DNA of 64,000 bases from Ornithinimicrobium pekingense DSM 21552 (GCF_000421185.1 NZ_ATWJ01000008.1:392230-456229); one strand, 5' to 3'. Numbered from the stretch's first letter, positions 42,520 to 51,943 are shown. Made by a program: numbers and translations. The notes: generated from the sequence alone by a model not told the origin.

Positions 42520-44058
42520 ATGGTCGCCCTCCGCTACGCAGCCCGCACCAACGTCGGACTCGGCAGCAAGTCCCGCAACGAGGACTCCGCCTACGCCGGG
42601 CCCGAGCTGCTCGTGCTCTGCGACGGCATGGGCGGGCACGCCGCGGGCGACGTCGCCTCCTCCCTGGTGGTCAGCGAGCTCGTCCACCTCGACGGCGAGT
42701 CGCACGGGGCCGACGACTCCCTGGACATCCTCGAGCGCGCGCTGGACGAGGCCAACTCCCGCCTGGCCGACGTCATGGAGGTCTACCCCGACTCCGACGG
42801 GATGGGCACGACCTGCATCGCGATGATGCGGACCGGCACCAAGCTGGCGGTCGCCAACATCGGCGACTCGCGCGCCTACCTGCTGCGCGACGGGCGCCTC
42901 ACCCAGATCACCAAGGACCACTCCTTCGTGCAGAAGCTGCTCGACGAGGGTCGGATCAGCAAGGACGAGGCCCAGCACCACCCGCAGCGCTCCCTGGTGA
43001 CCAGGGTGCTGACGGGCCGTCCCGAGGACACTCCCGACCTGTCGCTGCGCGAGCTGCGCGTCGGCGACCGCCTCCTGCTGTGCAGCGACGGCCTCACCGA
43101 CTACGTCGCCGAGGACACGGTGGCCGAGCTGCTGCGGCGTGACGACCGCAGCCCCGGGCAGGTGGCCGACGAGCTGGTGCAGGTGGCGCTGCGCGCCGCC
43201 ACCCGCGACAACGTCACGGTGGTCGTCGCCGACCTCGTGCACGCGCGGGAGGGCACCACCAAGCCGCAGGTGGTCGGGGCGGCCAGCGAACGGCGCCGCG
43301 CCCAGACCATCGGCCAGCTGACCCCGGCCGAGAAGGCGGCCCAGCTCACCCGGGAGGCCACGGGCACCACCCTGGCCGACCCTCCCGTGCTCGCCGAGGA
43401 GGGTCCCTCCAGCCCGGTGCTGCGCTGGCTGCGACGCTCCCTGGTCGCCGCGGCCCTCGTCGTCGTGCTCGGGGCCGCCGGCTGGGGGGCGTGGGCCTGG
43501 AGCCAGCAGCAGTACTTCGTCGGCGAGCAGGACGGCGTGGTGACGATCTACCGCGGCGTCTCCCAGGACCTCGGGCCCGTCTCGCTGAGCACGGCCGAGG
43601 ACCTCACCGACCTGCGCGTCGACGCCCTGCCCGCCTTCTACCAGGACCAGGTCCGCCGCACGCTGTCCGCGGACGACCGGGCCGGCGCCGAGACGATCGT
43701 CACCGAGCTGCGCCAGCTCGCGCAGGGCCGGTGCGTCCCCGTCGTCGTCCTGCCCGACGGCACGCGCACCTCGCAGGTCCCCCCGGGTGCGGTCGCCGTC
43801 ACGCTGGACCCCGACGAGGCCGCCCGCGCCGCGCTGCCGGTGCCGACGGGCGCGGCCGGTGACGGCGCGGACGACGCCGTCGCCACCGCCACCGCCGGGG
43901 AGCCGGCGACCTCCGGGGCCGGTGGCCTGCGCGATCCCCTCGACGCCGGGGTGGGCCTGGGCGACGACTCCGCCGGCGCCACCGACGACTCCGTCGCCGC
44001 CACCGCGGACGACGCCCGCCCGACCGTGCAGGTCCTCTACCCGGAGGGATGCCCGTGA
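42520..44058 (+). CDS. pstP: PP2C-type Ser/Thr protein phosphatase
   Basis: A 512-aa membrane phosphatase. Its PP2C domain (~1-240) has the metal-site motifs SRNEDSAYAG, LLVLCDGMGGHAAG, ANIGDSRAYLLRDG, LLCSDGLTDYV and TRDNVTVVVADL. A transmembrane helix (~RRSLVAAALVVVLGAAGWGA) and an extracellular tail rich in Ala, Thr and Asp follow. It reverses PknB phosphorylation of division and wall proteins. The stop overlaps the rodA start (GTGA at 44055-44058). Confidence 0.93.
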   Translation: MVALRYAARTNVGLGSKSRNEDSAYAGPELLVLCDGMGGHAAGDVASSLVVSELVHLDGESHGADDSLDILERALDEANSRLADVMEVYPDSDGMGTTCIAMMRTGTKLAVANIGDSRAYLLRDGRLTQITKDHSFVQKLLDEGRISKDEAQHHPQRSLVTRVLTGRPEDTPDLSLRELRVGDRLLLCSDGLTDYVAEDTVAELLRRDDRSPGQVADELVQVALRAATRDNVTVVVADLVHAREGTTKPQVVGAASERRRAQTIGQLTPAEKAAQLTREATGTTLADPPVLAEEGPSSPVLRWLRRSLVAAALVVVLGAAGWGAWAWSQQQYFVGEQDGVVTIYRGVSQDLGPVSLSTAEDLTDLRVDALPAFYQDQVRRTLSADDRAGAETIVTELRQLAQGRCVPVVVLPDGTRTSQVPPGAVAVTLDPDEAARAALPVPTGAAGDGADDAVATATAGEPATSGAGGLRDPLDAGVGLGDDSAGATDDSVAATADDARPTVQVLYPEGCP

Positions 44059-45455
44059 GCGCCGGCACCGCCAACCCCAGCCCCTCGACCGTGACCAGCC
44101 TGCGCGTGCGCAGCGGTCGCACCGTCGAGCTGGCGCTGACCGTCTTCGCCCTGCTCATCGTGGGGCTCGCCTACGTCAACGTCGAGCTCGCGGTGCGCGA
44201 GCAGCTGCCCCCCGACCTGTGGTGGCACCTGGGCATCCTCGGCGCGGCCGCGCTGGGCCTGCACCTGGTGCTGCGCTGGCGCGCGCGGTATGCCGACCCG
44301 CTCCTGCTCCCGGTCGCCACCCTCCTCAACGGGCTGGGCCTGGTGATGATCCACCGCATCGACCTCGGCGGCGGCACCGGCTCGGTGGCCACGCGCCAGC
44401 TGCTGTGGACCGGGCTCGCGGTGGCCGCGGCCGCCGGCACGCTCCTGCTCGTGCGTGACCACCGCGTGCTCAAGCGGTGGACCTACCTGGCGATGGCGCT
44501 CGGCTTCGTCCTCCTGCTGCTGCCGATGCTGCCGGTCATCGGCCGGGAGGTGAACGGCTCGCGGCTGTGGATCAGCGTCGGCGGGCTGAGCCTGCAGCCC
44601 GGCGAGCTCGCCAAGATCGCGCTGACCGTGTTCTTCGCCGGCTACCTGGTCAGCACCCGCGACGCGCTGTCGCTGGTCGGCCGGCGCATCCTGGGGCTGC
44701 AGCTCCCGCGGGCCCGCGACCTCGGTCCCATCCTCGTGGCGTGGATGCTCTCGGTCATGGTGCTGGTGCTCCAGCGCGACCTCGGCTCCTCGCTGCTCTT
44801 CTTCGGCCTCTTCGTCGCCATGCTCTACGTCGCGACCGAGCGGACCAGCTGGATCGTCATCGGCCTGACCCTCTTCGTCGGCGGTGCGATCCTGGCCTGG
44901 CAGCTCTTCGACCACGTGCAGCGGCGCGTGACGCTCTGGCTGGACCCCTTCGCCCCCGACCAGTCCGACCAGGTGGCCAAGGGGTTGATGGGTCTTGCCC
45001 ACGGCGGCATCTTCGGCACCGGGCTGGGGGAGGGCTTCCCCTACATCACCTACTTCTCCAACAGCGACTACGTCGTCGCGAGCTTCGGCGAGGAGCTGGG
45101 CATGGTGGGGCTGTTCGCGATGCTCATGCTCTACGCCCTGCTGGTCGAGCGCGGGCTGCGCACGGCCATCGGCGCCCGCGAGGGCTTCGGCAAGCTGCTC
45201 GCCGCGGGCCTGTCCTTCACCCTCGCCCTGCAGGTCTTCGTCATCGTCGGCGGCATCACCCGGGTCATCCCGCTCACCGGCCTGACCACGCCCTTCCTGT
45301 CCGCCGGAGGCTCCTCGCTGCTGGCCAACTGGATCATCGTCGCGCTGCTGCTGCGCATCAGCGACCACGCCCGGCGGCCCGTCTCCGAGCGGCGCGCCGA
45401 GCAGCAGCGCTCCGCCAAGGACGAGGCCACCACCCGGACCCGGGAGGTCCGCTGA
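44055..45455 (+). CDS. rodA: SEDS-family peptidoglycan glycosyltransferase RodA
   Basis: A 466-aa polytopic SEDS protein that polymerises lipid II during elongation, with PbpA as its transpeptidase partner. Signatures are GREVNGSRLWISVGGLSLQP, the segment with LQRDLGSSLLFFG, and the loop FPYITYFSNSDYVVASFGEE, plus FLSAGGSSLLANWIIVALLL near the C terminus. The start is probably GTG at 44055, overlapping the pstP TGA and 7 nt after GGAGG. An ATG at 44049 is too close to the same ribosome site. Confidence 0.93.
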   Translation: MSAGTANPSPSTVTSLRVRSGRTVELALTVFALLIVGLAYVNVELAVREQLPPDLWWHLGILGAAALGLHLVLRWRARYADPLLLPVATLLNGLGLVMIHRIDLGGGTGSVATRQLLWTGLAVAAAAGTLLLVRDHRVLKRWTYLAMALGFVLLLLPMLPVIGREVNGSRLWISVGGLSLQPGELAKIALTVFFAGYLVSTRDALSLVGRRILGLQLPRARDLGPILVAWMLSVMVLVLQRDLGSSLLFFGLFVAMLYVATERTSWIVIGLTLFVGGAILAWQLFDHVQRRVTLWLDPFAPDQSDQVAKGLMGLAHGGIFGTGLGEGFPYITYFSNSDYVVASFGEELGMVGLFAMLMLYALLVERGLRTAIGAREGFGKLLAAGLSFTLALQVFVIVGGITRVIPLTGLTTPFLSAGGSSLLANWIIVALLLRISDHARRPVSERRAEQQRSAKDEATTRTREVR

Positions 45456-45456
45456 C

Positions 45457-46914
45457 ATGAACACCCCCATCCGTCGGCTGGCCTACGTGGTCATCGCGAT
45501 GTTCACCTCGCTGCTGCTGGCGACCACGTGGATCCAGTTCGTCTCCGCCGACGACCTGCGCGAGCGGCCCGGCAACCGGCGCACCCTCATCGACGCCTAC
45601 AGCCGCGAGCGCGGCGCCATCCTCGTCGACGGCACGGCGATAGCCCGGTCCGAGCGCACCGACACCGACCTGGAGTGGGTGCGCCGCTACGACCAGGCCA
45701 CCCGCTACGCCCACGTCACCGGCTACTGGTCTTTCACCTACGGCGCCGGTCTCGGGCTCGAGCGGGCGCGCAACGCGGTGCTGGCCGGCACCGACGACAG
45801 CCTCTTCTACCAGCGGCTCGTCGACGTCGTCACCGGGCGGCCGCCCCAGGGCGCCAGCCTCGAGCTCACCATCGACCCGGAGGTGCAGGCGGCCGCCGCG
45901 GACGCGCTCGGCGACCGGCGGGGGGCCGCGGTCGCCATCGACCCCCGGACCGGCGCGATCCTGGCGATGGTCAGCCGGCCGAGCTTCGACCCCAACGCCC
46001 TCTCCAGCCACCAGCTGTCGGCCGTCGACGATGCCTACGCCCGGCTGACGCAGGACCCTGAGCAGCCGCTGGTCAACCGGGCCATCGCCGGTGACCTCTA
46101 CCCGCCCGGGTCCACCTACAAGCTGGTCGTGGCGGCCGCGGCGCTGGAGAGCGGCGACTACGACGCCGACACCGAGCTCGAGGGCGGCCTGACCTACACC
46201 CTGCCCGGCACGGAGACCAGCCTGCCCAACTTCGGCGGCGCCGCCTGCGACCCCGAGGGCCGGCCCACCCTGGCGCGCTCGGTGCAGGTCTCGTGCAACA
46301 CCTCCTTCGCGTGGCTGGCCGACCAGCTGGGCGCCGACGCGCTGCGCGAGCAGTCCGAGCGGTTCGGCTTCGGCCAGCAGCTCGAGGTGCCGATGACCGT
46401 CACCCCCTCCTCCTACCCCGAGGACCCCGACGACGCCCAGGTAGCGCTCACCGGCATCGGCCAGCACGAGGTCCGGGTCACCCCGCTGCAGGTGGCGATG
46501 GTCTCCGCGGCGATCGCCAACGACGGCGAGCTGATGACGCCATACCTGGTGGAGGCCGTGCGCAACCGCGACCTCGAGGTGATCGAGGACACCGACCCGC
46601 GCACGATGTCGCGCAGCGTGTCGGCGGAGACCGCCGACACGCTGACGGACATGATGGTCTCGGTGGTCGAGTCCGGGTCCGGGACGGGTGCCCAGCTCCC
46701 GGGGGTGGACGTCGCCGGCAAGACGGGGACCGCGGAGTACGGCGCCAGCGGGGGCGCGCACGCCTGGTTCACCGGGTTCGCCCCCGCGGACGACCCCCGG
46801 ATCGCGGTCGCGGTGATCGTGGAGTCCGCGACCGACAACTGGACGGGTGAGACCGGCGGCCTGGTGGCCGCGCCGGTCGCCCGGGCCATGCTCGAGGCAG
46901 GAGTGCAACCATGA
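45457..46914 (+). CDS. pbpA: Class B penicillin-binding protein PbpA
   Basis: A 485-aa monofunctional transpeptidase. The N-terminal anchor (LAYVVIAMFTSLLLATTWIQ) and non-catalytic domain are followed by the penicillin-binding domain. Its catalytic motifs are SxxK in PPGSTYKLVVAAAAL, SxN in VQVSCNTSF and KTG in VAGKTGTAEYG. It cross-links peptidoglycan with RodA. The stop overlaps the pknB ATG by 4 nt. Confidence 0.94.
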   Translation: MNTPIRRLAYVVIAMFTSLLLATTWIQFVSADDLRERPGNRRTLIDAYSRERGAILVDGTAIARSERTDTDLEWVRRYDQATRYAHVTGYWSFTYGAGLGLERARNAVLAGTDDSLFYQRLVDVVTGRPPQGASLELTIDPEVQAAAADALGDRRGAAVAIDPRTGAILAMVSRPSFDPNALSSHQLSAVDDAYARLTQDPEQPLVNRAIAGDLYPPGSTYKLVVAAAALESGDYDADTELEGGLTYTLPGTETSLPNFGGAACDPEGRPTLARSVQVSCNTSFAWLADQLGADALREQSERFGFGQQLEVPMTVTPSSYPEDPDDAQVALTGIGQHEVRVTPLQVAMVSAAIANDGELMTPYLVEAVRNRDLEVIEDTDPRTMSRSVSAETADTLTDMMVSVVESGSGTGAQLPGVDVAGKTGTAEYGASGGAHAWFTGFAPADDPRIAVAVIVESATDNWTGETGGLVAAPVARAMLEAGVQP

Positions 46915-48995
46915 CCGACGACCCGACCCAGGCCAACCCCGCGGCCACCCCGGGTGCGGAGGAGCCACGCGTGCTCGGCGGCCGCTACGAGGTCGGTGAG
47001 CTCGTGGGCCGTGGCGGGATGGCCGACGTGCACGCCGGCCACGACCTGCGCCTCGGGCGGGCGGTCGCGATCAAGATCCTGCGCACCGACCTCGCCCGCG
47101 ACTCCTCCTTCCTGGCCCGCTTCCGCCGGGAGGCCCAGGCCGCGGCCGGTCTCAACCACCCCTCGATCGTCGGGGTCTTCGACTCCGGCGAGGAGCTCAT
47201 GCGCGAGCCCGGCGGTGCGCCGCTGCACGTGCCCTACATCGTCATGGAGTATGTCGAGGGCAAGACCCTGCGCGAGCTGCTCAACGAGCAGCGCCAGCTC
47301 CTGCCCGACGAGGCCGCCCGGATCACCGCGGCGGTGCTCTCGGCGCTGGAGTACGCGCACGAACGGGGCCTGGTCCACCGCGACATCAAGCCCGCCAACG
47401 TCATGGTCACCCCCTCCGGTGGTGTGAAGGTGATGGACTTCGGCATCGCCCGGGCCCTGGCGGACACCGCCGCCACCATGACCCAGACGCAGGCGGTCAT
47501 GGGCACCGCGCGCTACCTCTCGCCCGAGCAGGCCCAGGGCCTGGACGTCGACGGCCGCTCCGACCTCTACTCGGTCGGCTGCCTGCTCTACGAGCTGCTC
47601 GCCGGCCGGACCCCGTTCCAGGGCGACCCGGTCTCCCTCGTCTACCAGCACCTGGGGGAGACCCCGAAGGCGCCGTCGACCCACCAGTCGCACCTGCCGC
47701 AGGCCCTGGACGCGATCACCCTGCACGCGCTGGAGAAGAACCGCGACGAGCGCTACCAGTCGGCCGCCGACTTCCGCGCCGACCTCAACGCCGCACGCGC
47801 CGACGAGCCGGTCTCGGCCGGGGCGCTGGCGAGCTACAACGCGGTGCTCGGCGTGGCCGGGGCGGGTGCCGCCGCGATCGCCAGGTCGCGGGGCACCGAC
47901 GAGCGGACCCAGGCGGTCCCCCGCGCGGGGGCAGGGGGTGCCGGCCCCGCCGCGGCCGGTGCTGCGGGTGCCTACGCGGCCTCCGGCCGGCGCGACCCGC
48001 TCCCCTTCGACGACGACGGCCCGGGATACCCGCAGGAGGAGGACAGCTGGGAGCGCACCGACGAGATGCCGGTGCGCGAGCGGCGGCACCGCGGGGCGGC
48101 CCTGCTGCTCGGCGCGCTCTCGCTGCTGGCCGTGGCCGGCGTGGCCTGGGTCCTCTTCCAGGTCCTGGGGCCCGGCGGTGCGGACGAGCCGGTGATGGTC
48201 ACCGTCCCCAACACGGTGGGCATGACCGAGCCGCAGGCGCGGACCGAGCTGACCACGCTGGGCTTCACCGTGCCCGAGGCGACCGAGCGCAACAGCGACC
48301 AGCCGCTGGGGCAGGTCATCGAGCAGGACCCGCCGGCAGGTGAGCTCGAGGAGGGGGGCACGGTCAGCCTCGTCGTCTCCGCCGGGCCCGAGGCCAGGGA
48401 GATCCCCGACGTGGCGGGCATGGAGGAGCAGGCCGCCCGTGACCTGCTGGAGCGGGAGGGCTTCACCAACGTGCGCGACGACGCCGAGGAGGTGGACGAC
48501 CCGGACGTCGAGCGCGGCCACGTCGTCAGCACCGACCCCGGTGCGGGCGAGGAGGTCGAGCCCGACCGCGAGATCGTGCTGAGCATCGCCAGCGGCGAGG
48601 TGGACATGCCCGAGCTCGTCGGGCAGAACCAGAACGCCGCGGTGGTCCTGCTCAACGAGGCAGGGCTGGAGTGGACCATCACCGAGGAGCGCACGGCCGC
48701 TGCCGACCCGGGCACGGTGCTGACGCAGTCGGTCGAGCCCGGGCAGCGCGTCGCGGTCGGCGAGGAGATCGCCCTCGTCGTGGCGGCCGAGCCGGTCGTC
48801 GTCGAGACGGCGACCGAGACGGTCACCGTGCAGCCGCCGCCGGCGCCGGCCCCCTCACCGACGCCACCGCCGAGCGACCCCGCGCCCACCACCTCCGAGC
48901 CCACCCCGACCGACGAGCCGACACCGACCGGGACCGACCCGGCGGAGCCCAGCGACCGGCGCGGCCCGCCGGAGGACCCTCCGGGGAACGGCTGA
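46911..48995 (+). CDS. pknB: Ser/Thr protein kinase PknB with PASTA repeats
   Basis: A 694-aa membrane kinase. The kinase domain (~residues 22-290) has the Gly loop VGRGGMADVH, Lys in AVAIKILR, catalytic HRDIKPANVMV, DFG in VMDFGIARAL, and APE-like RYLSPEQ. A juxtamembrane linker and one transmembrane helix (LLLGALSLLAVAGVAWVLFQ) follow. Three PASTA repeats (about 66 aa each) probably sense peptidoglycan fragments. A Pro/Thr-rich tail ends the protein. It phosphorylates FhaA, FhaB and wall enzymes. It is the only kinase in this block; pknA, usually adjacent in mycobacteria, is absent. Confidence 0.94.
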   Translation: MTDDPTQANPAATPGAEEPRVLGGRYEVGELVGRGGMADVHAGHDLRLGRAVAIKILRTDLARDSSFLARFRREAQAAAGLNHPSIVGVFDSGEELMREPGGAPLHVPYIVMEYVEGKTLRELLNEQRQLLPDEAARITAAVLSALEYAHERGLVHRDIKPANVMVTPSGGVKVMDFGIARALADTAATMTQTQAVMGTARYLSPEQAQGLDVDGRSDLYSVGCLLYELLAGRTPFQGDPVSLVYQHLGETPKAPSTHQSHLPQALDAITLHALEKNRDERYQSAADFRADLNAARADEPVSAGALASYNAVLGVAGAGAAAIARSRGTDERTQAVPRAGAGGAGPAAAGAAGAYAASGRRDPLPFDDDGPGYPQEEDSWERTDEMPVRERRHRGAALLLGALSLLAVAGVAWVLFQVLGPGGADEPVMVTVPNTVGMTEPQARTELTTLGFTVPEATERNSDQPLGQVIEQDPPAGELEEGGTVSLVVSAGPEAREIPDVAGMEEQAARDLLEREGFTNVRDDAEEVDDPDVERGHVVSTDPGAGEEVEPDREIVLSIASGEVDMPELVGQNQNAAVVLLNEAGLEWTITEERTAAADPGTVLTQSVEPGQRVAVGEEIALVVAAEPVVVETATETVTVQPPPAPAPSPTPPPSDPAPTTSEPTPTDEPTPTGTDPAEPSDRRGPPEDPPGNG

Positions 48996-49007
48996 GGGAC
49001 CGAGAGG

Positions 49008-49808
49008 TCAGCCGGAGTCGGGCAGCGAGACGGTGCCCGGGACGACGTCGTCCGCGACGCGCGCGTAGCTCGGGCGGAACACGCCGGTGAACGCCGGCAT
49101 CTCCACCTGACCGACGTCCTGCACGACATACCCCAGGCCGATGGCGCGGGCCCACTGCCGGTAGGTGCTCACGACCGGGTCCGCCTCGAGCGCGGCGCGC
49201 AGCGCGGCGGGGTCGCCGATGGCCGTGACGGTGTAGGGAGGGGAGTAGACCCGTCCCTGGAGGAAGAGGGTGCTGCCCACGCACTGGACGGCGCTGGTGG
49301 AGACGATGCGCTGGTCCTGGACCATGATCGCCTCGGCGCCACCGGCCCACAGCGCGTTGACGACGCCCTGCAGGTCCTGCTGGTGCACCACCACGTCGTC
49401 GACGGAGTAGCCCTCCGGCAGCGTGTCGAGGCTGTAGCCCGCGTCGTCGAGGGTCACCTGCACGGCCGCCCCGGTCACCGGGGCCAGGCCCACCGCGGGC
49501 GCCACCGCGTCGGCGCGTCGGGCGAGCCGGCGCGTCTCGCTGGTGTCCACCGCCTCCTGCAGCGTGGAGACCTCTGCCCGCAGCTCCTCGGCCTGCTCGC
49601 TGAGCTCGCGCACCTGGTCGTCACGGGCGGTGATCAGCCCGACCAGGTCCGTCGCGCCGCCCCCGATCGGGCGGTCGCTGGCCAGCGACGCGCTCGTGCC
49701 GAAGAGCAGGCCGGCCAGCAGGCTGACGGCCGTGACCCCCACGACGCCCTTGCGGGCGCGCCAGCCGGAGGCGCCGGAGGCGCGACCGGTCTCGGGTGCG
49801 GAGGACAT
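49008..49808 (-). CDS. DUF881 membrane protein
   Basis: A 266-aa protein with one N-terminal membrane helix (VGVTAVSLLAGLLFGTSASL), a coiled-coil stretch (ARDDQVRELSEQAEELRAEV) and the DUF881 domain. The latter carries AVQVTLDDAGYSL, HQQDLQGVVNALWAGGAEAI and SPPYTVTAIGDPAAL. This family is encoded beside crgA and pknB in many actinobacteria (e.g. Rv0012), but its function is unknown. Convergent with pknB (12 nt apart) and divergent from crgA. Confidence 0.9.
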   Translation of the reverse strand: MSSAPETGRASGASGWRARKGVVGVTAVSLLAGLLFGTSASLASDRPIGGGATDLVGLITARDDQVRELSEQAEELRAEVSTLQEAVDTSETRRLARRADAVAPAVGLAPVTGAAVQVTLDDAGYSLDTLPEGYSVDDVVVHQQDLQGVVNALWAGGAEAIMVQDQRIVSTSAVQCVGSTLFLQGRVYSPPYTVTAIGDPAALRAALEADPVVSTYRQWARAIGLGYVVQDVGQVEMPAFTGVFRPSYARVADDVVPGTVSLPDSG

Positions 49809-49861
49809 GGGCGCAAGGGTATCCGCGTATCCTGACCGCACCGACTGCGAAGGAGACAGCC

Positions 49862-50125
49862 GTGCCCGAATCACGCGGACGCGAGGGTGCCAAGAAGCGC
49901 GCCCAGCGCGCCAGCGAGCTCGCCCCCCAGACCCAGAAGCTGCCCTCGAACCCGTCCTGGTTCGTCCCCGTGATGTGCACGCTGATGATCGTCGGCGTCC
50001 TGTGGGTCGCAACCTTCTACATCACCTCCGGCCAGTGGCCCGTCGAGGCGCTGCGCTACTGGAACCTCGCCATCGGGATGGGCCTGATCATGGCCGGCTT
50101 CGTGATGGCCACCCGGTGGCGCTGA
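49862..50125 (+). CDS. crgA: Cell division protein CrgA
   Basis: An 87-aa two-helix membrane protein. The basic N terminus (SRGREGAKKRAQRASELAPQ) and the conserved PSNPSWFVPVMCTLMIVGVL lead to two transmembrane helices, the second being YWNLAIGMGLIMAGFVMATR. CrgA links FtsZ, FtsQ, FtsI and other division proteins in actinobacteria. GTG at 49862 follows AAGGAG. A TATCCT -10-like box lies ~30 nt upstream in the divergent interval with DUF881. Confidence 0.95.
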   Translation: MPESRGREGAKKRAQRASELAPQTQKLPSNPSWFVPVMCTLMIVGVLWVATFYITSGQWPVEALRYWNLAIGMGLIMAGFVMATRWR

Positions 50126-50134
50126 CCCTCGGAG

Positions 50135-50198
50135 TTATCCACACCCTGTCCCCAGGCTGGGGACAAATCACACCGATGTAACTCGTTTCTGTGGACAA
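50135..50198. promoter_or_regulatory. Cluster of DnaA boxes
   Basis: TTATCCACA (50135-50143, perfect consensus), TGTGGACAA (50190-50198, the reverse of TTGTCCACA, perfect) and TGGGGACAA (50158-50166, reverse of TTGTCCCCA, one mismatch). A TGTCCCCAG-G-CTGGGGACA palindrome sits between them. All lie in the crgA/rhomboid gap. The block is origin-proximal in other actinobacteria, but the origin itself is normally by dnaA/dnaN. This may be an accessory DnaA-binding site. Confidence 0.65.
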
Positions 50199-50227
50199 CC
50201 GGTGGAGGTTGCCGCGCCCCGGTCGCA

Positions 50228-50263
50228 GATCAGCCCCCGCCGGTGTCCCGGCAGGGGCTGATC
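50228..50263. terminator. Bidirectional terminator
   Basis: 16-bp stem with one mismatch (GATCAGCCCCCGCCGG / CCGGCAGGGGCTGATC) and a TGTC loop, between the convergent crgA and rhomboid genes. Confidence 0.8.
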
Positions 50264-50287
50264 GATGTGGGGCGGGCGCCGGGGTCG

Positions 50288-51256
50288 TCAGACGCCGAGA
50301 CCCAGCGCCGTGGGACCGAGCACCTGCAGGATGCGCCCTACCGCCAGGGCGGCCAGCAGGACGCCGGTGGCGGCCAGCGCCGGCCAGATGAGACGGCGGC
50401 GGCGCACCGCCTCGGCCGAGCGCCCCGGCGTGCTCGTGAGCAGGAGCAGCCCTCCGACGGCGGCGCCGGTGACGGCCCCGCCCAGGTGGGCCTGCCAGGC
50501 GATGCCGCCGACGAAGAACGGCAGCGCCAGGTTGATCCCGATCATGACCAGCAGGCTGGTGGGCACCTGTCCCTGGCGCAGGAGCAGCACGACGTAGAGG
50601 AACAGCAGGCCGAAGATGGCCCCGGACGCCCCGACCACCGGCACGAACCAGCCGGGCTCGAGGCCTGCCAGCAGCAGCACCCCCACCGAGCCCCCGACCG
50701 CGCACAGCAGGTAGACGGTCAGGAACTTGGCCGGCCCCAGCGTGCGCTCGAGCACCGGGCCGAAGGCCCACAGGATGTACATGTTGAACAGGATGTGCAG
50801 CAGGCTCACCGGTGAGTGCACGAAGGCCGAGGTGAGGAACCGCCAGGGCTCGCTGCCCGCCAGGACCCCGACGAACGCCAGGTCGCGGGTCAGCCCCGGG
50901 ACGACGCGCTGGCCGAGGTAGACCAGCACGCACAGGCCGACGAGCGTCCACGTGACGTAGGGCGTGCCCGCCGTCGCCGGCGCGCCGAAGCGGGTCCGCG
51001 GGGTCGGCGCGGTCCGTGAGCCCTCCTTGACGCAGTCGACGCACTGGATGCCGACGGCGGCCGGCCGCTGGCAGTCCGGGCACGTCGGGCGGCCGCACCG
51101 CTGGCACCGGACGTAGGACACCCGGTCGGGATGGCGCGGGCAGGTGGGGGGCTGGGCGGCGGAGGGGGCGGACGGGTCGGCGCCACCGCCCGGGCGACCC
51201 GGGTCGCCCGGGCCGCCGGGCCCGCCCCCGGGCGGCCCGGGTGGGGTCGCGCTCAC
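50288..51256 (-). CDS. Rhomboid-family intramembrane serine protease with zinc-ribbon head
   Basis: A 322-aa protein. A Gly/Pro-rich start is followed by a Cys/His-rich zinc-binding head (TCPRHPDRVSYVRCQRCGRP, then CPDC and CVDCV) and six or more membrane helices. Rhomboid marks are HILFNMYILWAFGP, the catalytic serine in GASGAIFG and the catalytic histidine in WQAHLGGAVTG. Cleaves membrane proteins within the bilayer; substrates unknown. GTG start at 51256. It lies 10 nt downstream of the cyclophilin gene, a conserved pairing (Rv0009-Rv0010c region). Confidence 0.92.
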   Translation of the reverse strand: MSATPPGPPGGGPGGPGDPGRPGGGADPSAPSAAQPPTCPRHPDRVSYVRCQRCGRPTCPDCQRPAAVGIQCVDCVKEGSRTAPTPRTRFGAPATAGTPYVTWTLVGLCVLVYLGQRVVPGLTRDLAFVGVLAGSEPWRFLTSAFVHSPVSLLHILFNMYILWAFGPVLERTLGPAKFLTVYLLCAVGGSVGVLLLAGLEPGWFVPVVGASGAIFGLLFLYVVLLLRQGQVPTSLLVMIGINLALPFFVGGIAWQAHLGGAVTGAAVGGLLLLTSTPGRSAEAVRRRRLIWPALAATGVLLAALAVGRILQVLGPTALGLGV

Positions 51257-51266
51257 GGGTGCCGGG

Positions 51267-51785
51267 TCAGCGCTCGACGGAGACGCGCTCGATGACGACC
51301 GGCTCGACGGGCTTGTCGTTGGCGCCGGTCTTGACCGCCGCGATGGCGTCGACCACGTCGCGGGAGGCCTGGTCGGACACCTCGCCGAAGATCGTGTGCT
51401 TGCCCTGCAGCCAGGTCGTGGAGTCGACGGTGATGAAGAACTGCGAGCCGTTGGTGCCCTTGCCCATGCGCTTGCCGGCGTTGGCCATGGCGAGCATGTA
51501 GGGCTGGTTGAAGGTGTGGTCGGGGCTGATCTCGTCGTCGAAGGTGTAGCCGGGGCCGCCGACGCCCTCACCGAGCGGGCAGCCGCCCTGGATCATGAAC
51601 CCGGGGATGATGCGGTGGAAGGTCAGCCCGTCGAAGAACGGCTGGGGGTTGGTCCGCCCGGCGTTGTCGCGGTACTCCTTCTCACCCGTGGCGAGGCCGA
51701 CGAAGTTGTCGACGGTCTTGGGCGCGGCGTGCTCGAAGAGCTCGAGGTGGATGTCGCCGTGGTTGGTGTGAAGCGTCACGTTCAT
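51267..51785 (-). CDS. ppiA: Cyclophilin-type peptidyl-prolyl isomerase
   Basis: A 172-aa cytoplasmic cyclophilin: MNVTLHTNHGDIHLELFEHA, active-site arginine in FHRIIPGFMIQGG, and the core MANAGKRMGKGTNGSQFFIT with HTIFGEV. It catalyses prolyl cis-trans isomerisation in folding proteins. The ATG at 51785 is the conserved start. It lies upstream of the rhomboid gene on the same strand. Confidence 0.95.
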   Translation of the reverse strand: MNVTLHTNHGDIHLELFEHAAPKTVDNFVGLATGEKEYRDNAGRTNPQPFFDGLTFHRIIPGFMIQGGCPLGEGVGGPGYTFDDEISPDHTFNQPYMLAMANAGKRMGKGTNGSQFFITVDSTTWLQGKHTIFGEVSDQASRDVVDAIAAVKTGANDKPVEPVVIERVSVER

Positions 51786-51943
51786 GCGGCACAGTCTCGC
51801 ACGGGCCCGCGCACGGCCGGGTCCGCCCGGGGCAGGGCGGGCGCACGGCATACCCCGGGTGTGCGGTGCCCGCGCCCCCCGGTAGAGACGACCGGCGGGA
51901 CAGGGCAGGATGGGGAGCAGACCACTACAAGGAGGAGCCTGAC

